A program made the position numbers and the translations under genes. Below are positions 10,226 to 17,669 of a DNA stretch of 64,000 nucleotides, piece by piece. Positions within the stretch are counted from its first letter, which is position 1. The number at the start of each line of letters is the position of its first letter. Source of the DNA: Oceanicola sp. (GTDB lineage Bacteria; Pseudomonadota; Alphaproteobacteria; Rhodobacterales; Rhodobacteraceae); contig CP051231.1 in NCBI GenBank assembly GCA_017792405.1, forward strand, positions 3,356,062-3,420,061, in the 5' to 3' direction. The notes below the pieces were generated by a model, which worked only from the letters and a program-made list of their open reading frames with translations, did no database searches and was not told the origin of the DNA.

Positions 10226-10243
10226 CGCTGCCTCCGCCTTTGA

Positions 10244-10269
10244 TGGGGCCCACGCGAACGCAGGCCCCG
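10244..10269. other. small hairpin in the chvE-gguA spacer
   Basis: A six-base inverted repeat (GGGGCC at 10245-10250, GGCCCC at 10263-10268) lies in the 65-base gap between the binding-protein gene and the ATPase gene. Such hairpins often stabilise the binding-protein part of the transcript. It has no T-run, and it is weak evidence by itself. Confidence 0.35.
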
Positions 10270-10290
10270 GGAGAACCCCCTTGGAGGGGA

Positions 10291-11343
10291 TTACTTGATC
10301 TGGTCTTCGGAGTAGTAGCCGGAACCGATCAGGATCTCTTCCCAGTTGCTCGCGTCGACGGAGACGGGCTCGAGCAGATAGGAGGGCACGACCTTGACGC
10401 CGTTGTCGTAAGTCTCGGTGTCGTTGATCTCGGGCTCGCCGCCGCCGAGGACCGCATCGACCATGCCCACGGTGACGCGGGCCAGTTCGCGGGTGTCCTT
10501 GAACACGGTGGAGTACTGCTCACCGGCGAGGATCGACTTGACCGAGGGCACCTCGGCGTCCTGACCGGACACGATCGGCATCTTCATGTCGCCGGAGCCG
10601 TAGCCGACACCTTTGAGCGACGACAGGATGCCGATGGAGAGGCCGTCGTAGGGCGACAGAACGCCGTGGACTTCCTTGTCGGTGTAGTGCGCGGAAAGGA
10701 GGTTATCCATCCGGGCCTGAGCCACGGCGCCATCCCAACGCAGGGTGCCGACGGTATCCATGCCCATCTGGCCGGACTGGATGACAACGGTGCCGTCGTC
10801 GATCAGCGGCTGAAGCACCGACATGGCGCCGTTGTAGAAGAAGTAGGCGTTGTTGTCGTCGGGCGAGCCGCCGAAGAGTTCGACGTTGTAGGGGCCGTCG
10901 CCGAAGCGCTCCTTGAGGCCGTCAACGAGGCTGGAGGCCTGCTGCACGCCGACCTTGAAGTTGTCGAAGGTGGCGTAATAGTCGACGTTCTCGCTGTCGC
11001 GGATCAGGCGGTCGTAGGCGATGACCTTGATGCCGGAGGCGGCGGCGTTTTCGAGCGCGTTGCTGAGGGTCGTGCCGTCGATGGCGGCGATGACCAGCAC
11101 GTCGACGCCCTTGGTGATCATGTTCTCGATCTGGGCGAGCTGGTTGGGGATGTCATCCTCGGCATACTGCAGGTCGGTTTCGTAACCGGCCTCTTCGAAC
11201 TGCTGAACCATGGACTCCCCGTCGGAGATCCAGCGGGCCGAGGATTTGGTGGGCATGGCGATGCCGACGGTGCCTTCGGCATAGGCGCCAGCGGTGAAGG
11301 CCACCACGGCCGCAGCCGAGGCGAGAAGGGTCTTGAGTTTCAT
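10291..11343 (-). CDS. chvE: periplasmic multiple-sugar-binding protein ChvE
   Basis: A 350-residue CUT2-type solute-binding protein. A clear signal peptide ([22 protein letters not shown], cleavage about residue 22) precedes a mature domain starting [16 protein letters not shown]. This is typical of ChvE/XylF proteins, which bind arabinose, galactose, glucose or xylose. The start at 11343 is set by GGAGGATACAA immediately upstream; the frame stays open further 5-prime but lacks a signal peptide start there. First gene of the operon, divergent from the LysR gene. Confidence 0.94.
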   Translation of the reverse strand: MKLKTLLASAAAVVAFTAGAYAEGTVGIAMPTKSSARWISDGESMVQQFEEAGYETDLQYAEDDIPNQLAQIENMITKGVDVLVIAAIDGTTLSNALENAAASGIKVIAYDRLIRDSENVDYYATFDNFKVGVQQASSLVDGLKERFGDGPYNVELFGGSPDDNNAYFFYNGAMSVLQPLIDDGTVVIQSGQMGMDTVGTLRWDGAVAQARMDNLLSAHYTDKEVHGVLSPYDGLSIGILSSLKGVGYGSGDMKMPIVSGQDAEVPSVKSILAGEQYSTVFKDTRELARVTVGMVDAVLGGGEPEINDTETYDNGVKVVPSYLLEPVSVDASNWEEILIGSGYYSEDQIK

Positions 11344-11448
11344 TTGTATCCTCCAAATGTGTGCGCTCGGCAGGCCCTCCCGGCCCGGTGGCGCACTTCT
11401 CCCTGTTGCGGGGCCTTCCGGCGCCCGTGCGACTCCGATAGCCCGCCG

Positions 11449-11464
11449 TTTACATGACTGTAAA
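11449..11464. promoter_or_regulatory. palindrome in the chvE / LysR divergent promoter, likely operator
   Basis: TTTACA-TGAC-TGTAAA is a perfect six-base inverted repeat with a four-base spacer, containing the T-N11-A arrangement expected for LysR-type regulators. It lies 106 bases upstream of chvE and 47-50 bases upstream of the divergent LysR start. That position suits autoregulation and activation of chvE. The assignment is inferred from position and symmetry. Confidence 0.6.
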
Positions 11465-11510
11465 ATGCGAATAGTGCCAATCTGCATATCAGTTTTGTTA
11501 TGGAGAGCGT

Positions 11511-12428
11511 GTGATGGAGTTGGCGACCCGGCTCAAACCGCGGCAGTTGCGTCTGATCCAGCGGATCGGAGAAACCCGGCAGTTGCAGACCGCCGCCCAT
11601 ATGCTGGCGATGAGCCAGCCTGCGGCCTCGCGGGTGCTGGCCGAGATCGAGGCGGAGGTGGGCACGCCGCTGTTCACCCGCCACCCCAAGGGGATGGAGC
11701 CCACGCTGATTGGCGAGACCTTCCTGCGCCATGCGCGGGTGATCCTGAGCGAGTTGGAGAGCCTGGAGACCGAGGTGGCCGGGCTGCGCAGTGGCGAGGG
11801 CGGCGAGGTGCGCGTGGGTTCGGTGACCGGGCCGACGGTGGGCGTGCTGGTGCCGGCCATCCGGGCAGTGCGGGCCGAAGCGCCGGGGATACAGGCCACG
11901 GTGGAGGTTGGCCCCTCGGGGCAGTTGGTGCGGGGGTTGGAGGAGGGACGGTTCGACTTCGTCATCGCCCGCCTGCCGCCGGAGTATGACAGCCGCCAGT
12001 TCCGGATCGACCCGGCGCGGAACGAGGTGGTGTCTCTCGTGGTGCGGGCCGGGCATCCGGCGCTGGGAGAGCGGCGCAAGCTGTCGGAGTTGGTGGGCTA
12101 TGAGTGGGTCATTCAGGACCTCGGCACGCCGATCCGGGTGGCGATGGACGGGGCTTTCCATGCTGCCGGGCTGGCGGCGCCGGAGCAGATCACCAACTCG
12201 TCGTCGCTGCTGGTGGCGCTGTCGATCCTTGAGGGGACCGATGCGATTGCGCCGCAGAGCCAAGAGGTGGCGGACCTGCTGACGCGAAACAAGATCGGCG
12301 ACAGCCTCGCGACGCTGGAGCTGGCGGAGCCGCTGGCGGTTTCACCCTGCTTCATCATCCGGGCGCGGGCACGGCAGATGAGCCGGGCAGCGGAGCGGGT
12401 GATGCAGGAGGTGTTCCGGCGGTTGTGA
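11511..12428 (+). CDS. gbpR: LysR-family regulator, GbpR-like
   Basis: A 305-residue LysR protein with an N-terminal winged helix-turn-helix (residues about 12-65; [20 protein letters not shown] is the recognition region) and a C-terminal sugar-sensing periplasmic-binding-like domain. It is divergent from chvE. In Agrobacterium GbpR lies beside chvE and responds to the same sugars, so the arrangement supports a galactose/arabinose-responsive activator. The start may be GTG at 11511 or ATG at 11514; GGAGAGCG lies just upstream. Confidence 0.82.
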   Translation: MMELATRLKPRQLRLIQRIGETRQLQTAAHMLAMSQPAASRVLAEIEAEVGTPLFTRHPKGMEPTLIGETFLRHARVILSELESLETEVAGLRSGEGGEVRVGSVTGPTVGVLVPAIRAVRAEAPGIQATVEVGPSGQLVRGLEEGRFDFVIARLPPEYDSRQFRIDPARNEVVSLVVRAGHPALGERRKLSELVGYEWVIQDLGTPIRVAMDGAFHAAGLAAPEQITNSSSLLVALSILEGTDAIAPQSQEVADLLTRNKIGDSLATLELAEPLAVSPCFIIRARARQMSRAAERVMQEVFRRL

Positions 12429-12442
12429 GGGGTGCGGAGCCG

Positions 12443-12473
12443 TGCAGCGCCGCCCCGCGGGGTGGCGCATGCA
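12443..12473. terminator. GC-rich hairpin after gbpR
   Basis: A near-perfect stem: bases 12447-12456 pair with 12459-12468, extended by TGCA at 12443-12446 with TGCA at 12470-12473. It starts 15 bases after the gbpR stop. No long T-tract follows, so a Rho-independent role is plausible but not certain. Its left arm is nearly repeated, inverted, at 12559-12577. Confidence 0.6.
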
Positions 12474-12541
12474 ACGTTAATTCATGGCACTTTATGGTGC
12501 AGCGGTCATCGAACCTCTGAGGCTGGCACCATCGTCAAGGA

Positions 12542-12570
12542 AGCGCCGCCCCGGGGGGCGGGACGGCGCT
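12542..12570. terminator. GC-rich hairpin after the 3-hydroxyacyl-CoA dehydrogenase-like gene
   Basis: Bases 12542-12553 pair with 12559-12570 with one mismatch. On the minus strand the hairpin starts 40 bases after the stop of the gene at 12610. Together with the hairpin at 12443 it separates two convergent transcription units. Confidence 0.6.
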
Positions 12571-12609
12571 GCACGGCGGCTTCGCCTTGATTCCGTGCGG
12601 GTTCGCCGC

Positions 12610-13071
12610 TCAAACCTTGGGCAGCCCCAGCGCGGCGCAGGCCTCGGGAGGCATGCCTTCAGACGCCTCCGCCATCGCGCCAAAATAGCGCGCTCGCAAC
12701 GCATACGCACTCAGCTCGCGCCACTGCCGCCCGGCAAAGTGGGCCTCTTCGCGGATCAGGTCTTCCACCAGCGGGTCGATCACCGCGCCGCCGCCGCCGG
12801 GATAGCGGAACCAGCCGACGCCGACCTTTCGGCCAAGCCGCCCCTCGGCCACCATGCGGTCGGCCACGAGGAACGGTTCGCTGCGGGCGGATTTGATGAC
12901 ATCGAGGCCGATCTGGTCCTGCATGGCGCAGGGGCCTTGGGCCATGCCGCCCGCCTCCAGCGCCTCGTCCAGCTCCCAAGGGTTGGAGCCTTCGAGCAGC
13001 AGCGCCTCGACCTCGGCATGGCTCCGCGCCATCAGCCGGGCCACGGCCTCATGAACTATAGTGCCGCTCAT
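12610..13071 (-). CDS. 3-hydroxyacyl-CoA dehydrogenase C-terminal-domain protein
   Basis: A 153-residue protein matching only the C-terminal helical domain of 3-hydroxyacyl-CoA dehydrogenases (FadB type). The segment around VADRMVAEGRLGRKVGVGWFRYPGGG (residues 69-94, RLGRKVGVGWFRY the best part) is characteristic. The NAD-binding Rossmann domain is absent, and nothing resembling it lies upstream, because its ATG overlaps the boxR stop by four bases. It may pair with another subunit, act on hydroxyadipyl-CoA in the lower box pathway, or be a remnant. Function uncertain. Confidence 0.72.
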   Translation of the reverse strand: MSGTIVHEAVARLMARSHAEVEALLLEGSNPWELDEALEAGGMAQGPCAMQDQIGLDVIKSARSEPFLVADRMVAEGRLGRKVGVGWFRYPGGGGAVIDPLVEDLIREEAHFAGRQWRELSAYALRARYFGAMAEASEGMPPEACAALGLPKV

Positions 13072-13991
13072 TCGCCGGTCAGAAAGCCGCGCTCCCGCAC
13101 CAGCGCTTCGAGGGCGTCCAGCGTGGCCTCGATCGGCTGGCCGGAGGTATCGAGCTGGGCCTCGGCGCGCTCGTAGAGCGCCTCGCGGCTGCGCAGGATG
13201 CTCTTGAGTTGCTCCATCGCCTCGGGGTTGCCAGCCATCGGCCGGGTGTCGCCCTGCGCCCGGACCCGGCCCATGTGCTCCTCGGGGGAGGCCTTGAGCC
13301 AGACGGTGTGGAACTGCGCCAGCAGGCTCTTGTAGGTGTCGGGTTCGGCCACGATGCCGCCCGCGACCGCGAGGATGAGCGACTCGTGGGTGGCAGTGAT
13401 GCGGCTGACGGCCTGCGCCTCGAGCTTGCGGTAGCCTTCCTGCCCGTAGAGCGCCATCACCTCGTTGACCGGCATGCCCGACTGCTCCTCGATCTCGCGG
13501 TTCAGCTCGATGAAGGGCAGGCCGAGGCGGGCGCCAAGCGCCGCGCCGAGCGTGGATTTTCCGGCCCCGCGCAACCCGATGAGGCAGATGCGCTGGCCTC
13601 GCATCCGGGCGGGTGGCTCGGGCGTGAGCAGCTCGAGGACGCGGGTGCGGACATCGGCGGAGGAGGAAGAAAACAGGTCGGCCACGCGCATGGCCTCGGA
13701 GGTCCATGGGTCATCCTCGCCCACAAGCCACTCGATCCGGTGGTCGAGCGCCACGGCGACGCGCTTCAGCAGGCCGATCGAGATGTTGCCCTCGCCAGCC
13801 TCCAGCTGGGCGAGGTAGCGCGGCGAGACGCCGGAGAGCTCTGAAACTACGCGGCGGGGCAGTCCGCGCAACTCACGGGCCTTGCGCACCCGTTCGCCGA
13901 CGCGGGAGATCAGCCGGTCGACAGCCGCCTCCATCTCATCGCCGCCCAAAGCGGCGGTGGTCTGGCCCCGGAAGTTGGTGATTTCGCTCAT
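13068..13991 (-). CDS. boxR: BoxR, benzoyl-CoA-responsive regulator (HTH plus shikimate-kinase-like domain)
   Basis: A 307-residue regulator. Residues about 30-90 form an XRE-type helix-turn-helix (VSELSGVSPRYLAQLEAGEG region). Residues about 133-300 are a shikimate-kinase-like domain with P-loop GLRGAGKST (139-147). This two-domain architecture is diagnostic of BoxR/BzdR, repressors of aerobic/anaerobic benzoate genes whose effector is benzoyl-CoA. A TGCA-N6-type site lies 36 bases upstream, so autoregulation is likely. It forms an operon with the small dehydrogenase-like gene downstream. Confidence 0.94.
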   Translation of the reverse strand: MSEITNFRGQTTAALGGDEMEAAVDRLISRVGERVRKARELRGLPRRVVSELSGVSPRYLAQLEAGEGNISIGLLKRVAVALDHRIEWLVGEDDPWTSEAMRVADLFSSSSADVRTRVLELLTPEPPARMRGQRICLIGLRGAGKSTLGAALGARLGLPFIELNREIEEQSGMPVNEVMALYGQEGYRKLEAQAVSRITATHESLILAVAGGIVAEPDTYKSLLAQFHTVWLKASPEEHMGRVRAQGDTRPMAGNPEAMEQLKSILRSREALYERAEAQLDTSGQPIEATLDALEALVRERGFLTGE

Positions 13992-14026
13992 CTGTCGCCG
14001 CGTCCCGCGCCCCGGGATCCATCGTG

Positions 14027-14040
14027 TGAATTATAGTGCA
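14027..14040. promoter_or_regulatory. BoxR-like operator upstream of boxR
   Basis: TGAATTATAGTGCA matches the TGCA-N6-TGCA pattern with one half-site degenerate. It lies 36 bases upstream of the boxR start on the minus strand and resembles five other sites in this cluster. Role inferred from recurrence and from the known BoxR/BzdR operator type. Confidence 0.55.
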
Positions 14041-14082
14041 CAAGATGGACGATCCGCCGGGCGGCTTCAACGAAATTCGGCG

Positions 14083-15030
14083 TCAGCCCGTGCGGCGGAG
14101 GGCGCCATGGGCGAACGCAAGCTTGTCGCGGACCGGGTCGGAGAGGACGAAGGGGTAGAGGTCGGGCAGATCGAGCGCGCGGTTCACGTGATTGACCCGC
14201 ATGGCGAAGTTGGCGGCGCGCTCGATCAGGGCCTGCGCATCGGGCTCGGCATAGGCATCGCCGCCGGGCGCGAGGGCGACGGCGTAGCCGCTGTCGACAA
14301 GGTCGGTCAGGTGTAGCAGGTGGGCCACCGTCTCGGCCCAGTCCTCATGCGGGTGGGCGGTGGCATAGCTGGTGATATGGGTGCCACCGGCGGGCCGGGG
14401 GTTGGCGTAATGGGCCTTCAGCGCCTCGCCATAATCGGCCCGCTCGTCGCCAAAGAGCGAGCGGAAGGCATCGGGGAAGGCCGGATCATCGGTGCTGAGG
14501 CGCAGGAAGAGGTAGTGCGCCAGCTCGTGGCGCAGGTGGCCGATCATGGTGCGGTAGTCTTCCGCCAGCCGCTCGCGGCGCTCTTCCTGCACGGCGCGGC
14601 TTGCCTCGGCGACATCGAGGGTGATCACCCCATCGGCGTGCCCCATGGTGATGCTCTCCGGCCCGTGGCGGGTGCGGTCCGCGACCAGCTCGAAACGCGG
14701 CGCGGGGCCAGGATCGGCGGGGCCGAACCAGCCCCAGCGGTGCAGCCCGGCAAGCACCCACCGCTTGGCGGCTTCGGTGCGGGCCAGACGGCTCTCGGCG
14801 CCTTCGACCTCGGGGTCGGGGATGACGGCGGTCATGGCGCAGGAGCGGCAGAGCGGCCCCGGCTCGGCATGTGCGGACCAGTTACAGCCGATGGCGGCGC
14901 GGCGCTCGCAATCGCTGCCCTGCACCATCGCCTGCGCATCGGGGTCGAAGTGCAGGGCGTGGCCGTTGGGGCATTGGTGGTTGTGAAACCAGACCTGCTC
15001 GGAGCAGGTGGGGCAGTGGAATATTTGCAT
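14083..15030 (-). CDS. zinc-ribbon putative metallopeptidase
   Basis: A 315-residue protein. It starts with a zinc ribbon (CPTC at about 7-10, CPNGH at about 20-24, then CNWS and CRSC cysteines by about 65). A gluzincin-like HELAHYLF motif lies near residue 167, followed by HEDWAETVAHLLH, where Glu/His could complete the zinc site. This is a known family of uncharacterised putative metallopeptidases. It lies between the box operon and boxR in the same orientation. Substrate unknown; a link to benzoate catabolism is not shown. Confidence 0.8.
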   Translation of the reverse strand: MQIFHCPTCSEQVWFHNHQCPNGHALHFDPDAQAMVQGSDCERRAAIGCNWSAHAEPGPLCRSCAMTAVIPDPEVEGAESRLARTEAAKRWVLAGLHRWGWFGPADPGPAPRFELVADRTRHGPESITMGHADGVITLDVAEASRAVQEERRERLAEDYRTMIGHLRHELAHYLFLRLSTDDPAFPDAFRSLFGDERADYGEALKAHYANPRPAGGTHITSYATAHPHEDWAETVAHLLHLTDLVDSGYAVALAPGGDAYAEPDAQALIERAANFAMRVNHVNRALDLPDLYPFVLSDPVRDKLAFAHGALRRTG

Positions 15031-15120
15031 GCGGGTCTCCTTGCGGCGGAGTAACCCGCGGGGGCGGGCGAGGTTCCCGGCAGGAGATGGCGTTTCTGGC
15101 GGGTCGGGACAAGCCCCGCC

Positions 15121-15537
15121 CTAGGGAATGCGCGCCTCGACCAGCGCGCGGATGTCTTCAGGCGGGGGCTGTTTGGTGAAGCTGGGGGCATCGACGAAGA
15201 CGCAGGTGAACGCGCCCTCAAAGCAGAGCGTGCCCGCCTGCCGCCCCTCGACACGGAAGGTGATGGAGGTGGTGCCAAGCCGGGTGGGCCAGCAGGCGCA
15301 GTCAAGGATGTGGCGTGGCGTGACTGGCGCGCGGAAATCCATGCTCATCGAGACGAAGGGCGTGCCGGTGCCGCGGTCCATCTCCATGTGATACCAGCCC
15401 GCCACTTCGCCCAGCGCATCGGCCCACCAGCCGTTGATCGCTTCCAGCGCGAACCACGGCAGGCGGGCTGTGTAGGCGATGCGGGCCGGGTCGCAATCGC
15501 CCCAGCCGACTTGGATGTGGTGGGTGTAGGGGGTCAA
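15121..15537 (-). CDS. acyl-CoA thioesterase, hotdog fold (4-hydroxybenzoyl-CoA thioesterase-like)
   Basis: A hotdog-fold protein of about 138 residues with the 4HBT-type active-site segment GWGDCDPARIAYTARLPWF near its N-terminus (Asp of GDCDP the likely catalytic residue). The chosen start is TTG at 15537, which overlaps the stop of the upstream hydrolase (TTGA). An ATG at 15591 would add 18 residues of low-complexity sequence overlapping that gene. In box clusters such thioesterases may rescue CoA from dead-end aryl-CoA esters (inference). Confidence 0.82.
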   Translation of the reverse strand: MTPYTHHIQVGWGDCDPARIAYTARLPWFALEAINGWWADALGEVAGWYHMEMDRGTGTPFVSMSMDFRAPVTPRHILDCACWPTRLGTTSITFRVEGRQAGTLCFEGAFTCVFVDAPSFTKQPPPEDIRALVEARIP

Positions 15538-16256
15538 TCCCGGCCCGCTTCCATGAACTTCTGCGCCAGCAGCGCCGGGTTGGTGAAGCACACCTCATGG
15601 CTGCCGGGCATCCAGACGTAGCGGTAGAGGCCGAGCTTTTCAGACAGGCGCGGGTGCCACGGCAGGGAGGCGGGCAGGGCCACATCCTCCTGACAGTGGA
15701 TATAGCTCTTGCCGACTTGCCATTCCGCCGGATTGCTGCGCAGCGAGATCTTGTCCTGAAAGGTCTTGTGCGGGTGCGGGTTGAGCTTGTCGTAGGCGGC
15801 CTGCGCCTGCTCCAGCGAGGCATCGTTGATGAAGGCCTCGCGCCAGACCGGGAAGGGCAGCAGCACCGAGCCGTCATCCGCCTCGAGCTGGTTGAACAGG
15901 TCGACGTAGTGAGGCGGAACGAGATCATCCAGCGCCTCGCCGTCGTTCGGCACGAAGGCCGACCAGAAGACGAGGCGGCGGACGGAGCCTTCGGGCAGGC
16001 GATCATAGGCACCGGTGATGACCATGCCGCCGTAGGAGTGGCCGACCAGCACGGCATCGGTGATGTTGTGCTCGGCGAAGTAGTCGGTGACCGAGGCGAT
16101 GGCGTCATCAAGCCCCGCGCGCTTGTTGCCCCTTGCCCCGTTGCCGGCGAGCGTGGGCAGGTGGACGGTGTGGCCAGCGGCGCGGATGGGTGCCGCGACC
16201 TCTTCGAACAGCGCCCCCTCGTGCCATGCGCCGTGAACGATCACGTAAGTTGCCAT
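15534..16256 (-). CDS. alpha/beta-fold hydrolase
   Basis: A 240-residue alpha/beta hydrolase with N-terminal oxyanion motif HGAWHEG (8-14) and nucleophile elbow GHSYGG (Ser about 95). A late GSHEVCF segment gives the catalytic histidine. It resembles salicylate-esterase/hydroxynitrile-lyase-like hydrolases. It lies 15 bases downstream of boxA in the box operon, so it may release benzoate from an ester or process a ring-cleavage product; the substrate is not deducible. Confidence 0.83.
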   Translation of the reverse strand: MATYVIVHGAWHEGALFEEVAAPIRAAGHTVHLPTLAGNGARGNKRAGLDDAIASVTDYFAEHNITDAVLVGHSYGGMVITGAYDRLPEGSVRRLVFWSAFVPNDGEALDDLVPPHYVDLFNQLEADDGSVLLPFPVWREAFINDASLEQAQAAYDKLNPHPHKTFQDKISLRSNPAEWQVGKSYIHCQEDVALPASLPWHPRLSEKLGLYRYVWMPGSHEVCFTNPALLAQKFMEAGRD

Positions 16257-16271
16257 GCGGGACTCTCCTCC

Positions 16272-17459
16272 TCAGTAGGTCTCCACATGGTAGCGGCCTT
16301 CGGCGCGCATGGCATCCCGCGTCGTGACCCAAGGCAGGCCGATGCTTTCGGCGATGTTGGAGAGGGCCTCGTCCACGCCCGCCTCCATGCCGCGCAGCCC
16401 GCAGACATAGATGTGGGTTTTGGGGTCGGCCAGAAGCTCGGCGACCTCATCCTCATGGGCGCGCATCCTGTCTTGCACATACTGTTTTTCTTCGCCCTCA
16501 ACGCGGGAGAAAGCGAAGTGCTTTTTTAGCAGGCTGTCGGGCACCTTCTTGAGCGGGCCGAAGTAGGGGAGGCTGTCGGGCGTGCGGGCGCCGAAGAAGA
16601 GCACCATGTCGCCTGCCGCCCCGGCAGACATGCGCTGGCGGCGCATTGTGAAGGCGCGGAAGGGGGCGGAGCCGGTGCCTGTACAGATCATCAGCAGCCG
16701 GGCGGCGGGATCGTCAGGCAATAGGAAGGTGGCGCCGAAGGGGCCGGTGACCTGCACCTCGGCGCCCTTTTCGAGATCGCAGACGTAGTTGGAGGCCACG
16801 CCCTTCTCCTCGCGCTTCACCGTGAGGGAGACGTTGGAATACCCGGGCCGCTCGCCATCGCGCGGGGAGCTGACGGAGTAGAGGCGCGGCAGGTGGGGCT
16901 TTCCCTCGGCGTCCTCGCCGGGCGGAATGATCCCGATGGACTGGCCTTCGAGCACCGGAAAGGGCGCGCCCTGCATGTCGAGGATGATATGGCGCACATC
17001 GCTGTCGGCGCCCTCGGCGGTCAGGCGGTAGTTGCCCTGCACCTTGGCGGTGACGGGTTTGCCGATGGTGTGAAGGTTGATCGAGGGCTTGGAGGCGGAG
17101 GCGGGGGCGACGGACTTGCCCCCTGCCCCGGCGTGGGCCTCGGCCAGTAGAGCGGCCATCGCCTCGTCCAGCGCCTCGGTGCTACCCTCGCCGCCGGTCT
17201 CGATCTCCTGCTGCTCGGGCAGCTCTGTCCACTCGAACTGCTCTTCAAGCGAGTAGGGTGTTTCGACCACGCGCCACTCGTCGATGGAGCCGGTCGGGCA
17301 GACGGGGATGCAATCCATGCAGTGGTTGCATTTGTCGGCATCGACCACGACGTTCATGTCGTCGTGGGTGATCGCCTCGATCGGGCAAGTCATCTCGCAG
17401 GTGTAGCAGCGGATGCAGATCTCGGGGTCGATGAGGTGCTGCTTGAGGGGCTTGTTCAT
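16272..17459 (-). CDS. boxA: benzoyl-CoA 2,3-epoxidase subunit A (reductase)
   Basis: A 395-residue iron-sulfur flavoprotein that feeds electrons from NADPH to the oxygenase BoxB. Two complete 4Fe-4S motifs lie at the N-terminus (Cys15, 18, 21, 25 and Cys44, 47, 50, 54). A ferredoxin-NADP reductase module follows: RLYSVSSP for FAD, CTGTGSAPFRAF for NADP, and a C-terminal aromatic terminus VETY. The ATG at 17459 overlaps the stop of the small cysteine-rich gene upstream. Length fits BoxA. Confidence 0.96.
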   Translation of the reverse strand: MNKPLKQHLIDPEICIRCYTCEMTCPIEAITHDDMNVVVDADKCNHCMDCIPVCPTGSIDEWRVVETPYSLEEQFEWTELPEQQEIETGGEGSTEALDEAMAALLAEAHAGAGGKSVAPASASKPSINLHTIGKPVTAKVQGNYRLTAEGADSDVRHIILDMQGAPFPVLEGQSIGIIPPGEDAEGKPHLPRLYSVSSPRDGERPGYSNVSLTVKREEKGVASNYVCDLEKGAEVQVTGPFGATFLLPDDPAARLLMICTGTGSAPFRAFTMRRQRMSAGAAGDMVLFFGARTPDSLPYFGPLKKVPDSLLKKHFAFSRVEGEEKQYVQDRMRAHEDEVAELLADPKTHIYVCGLRGMEAGVDEALSNIAESIGLPWVTTRDAMRAEGRYHVETY

Positions 17460-17608
17460 GCCGCCCTGCCCTTCGGTTTCAGCACCATCTCGGGCACGGC
17501 CAGAAGGTCGAGCACCTCGCGGCAGGCGCCCTTGCAGCCGGTGCAGCCGAGGCATTTGCCCGTGGTCAGCGCGCGGGGGCGGGTGGGGGCGTGGCTTTGG
17601 GTCATCAT
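17456..17608 (-). CDS. 50-residue protein with a CxxCxxCxxxC cluster motif
   Basis: A small gene between boxB and boxA, preceded by GGGAGGAAACGCC directly before ATGATG (start 17608 or 17605). Its stop overlaps the boxA start by four bases, so translation appears coupled. The central segment CLGCTGCKGACR holds C-x2-C-x2-C-x3-C, the spacing of one 4Fe-4S ferredoxin site, in a basic, otherwise featureless peptide. I do not recognise a named family. It may be an electron-transfer or assembly accessory for BoxAB. The good ribosome site and tight coupling argue that it is real. Confidence 0.75.
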   Translation of the reverse strand: MMTQSHAPTRPRALTTGKCLGCTGCKGACREVLDLLAVPEMVLKPKGRAA

Positions 17609-17669
17609 GGCGTTTCCTCCCTCATCGGTCGTGGAGACGGGCGGCACCGGGGCGCCGCCCGAACTGGCA

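Noticed and set aside
7868..10243. A nearly 800-codon open frame on the plus strand opposite the sugar permease and ATPase genes
   Set aside because: It is antisense to two confidently identified genes; its His/Asp/Gly/Val-rich composition is the usual result of reading the complement of GC-rich coding DNA, and no ribosome site or domain is seen.
13052..13065. TGAACTATAGTGCC as another BoxR-type operator
   Set aside because: It resembles the motif but lies in coding sequence at the boxR/dehydrogenase-domain junction, where the genes overlap and no separate promoter is needed. Both half-sites deviate.
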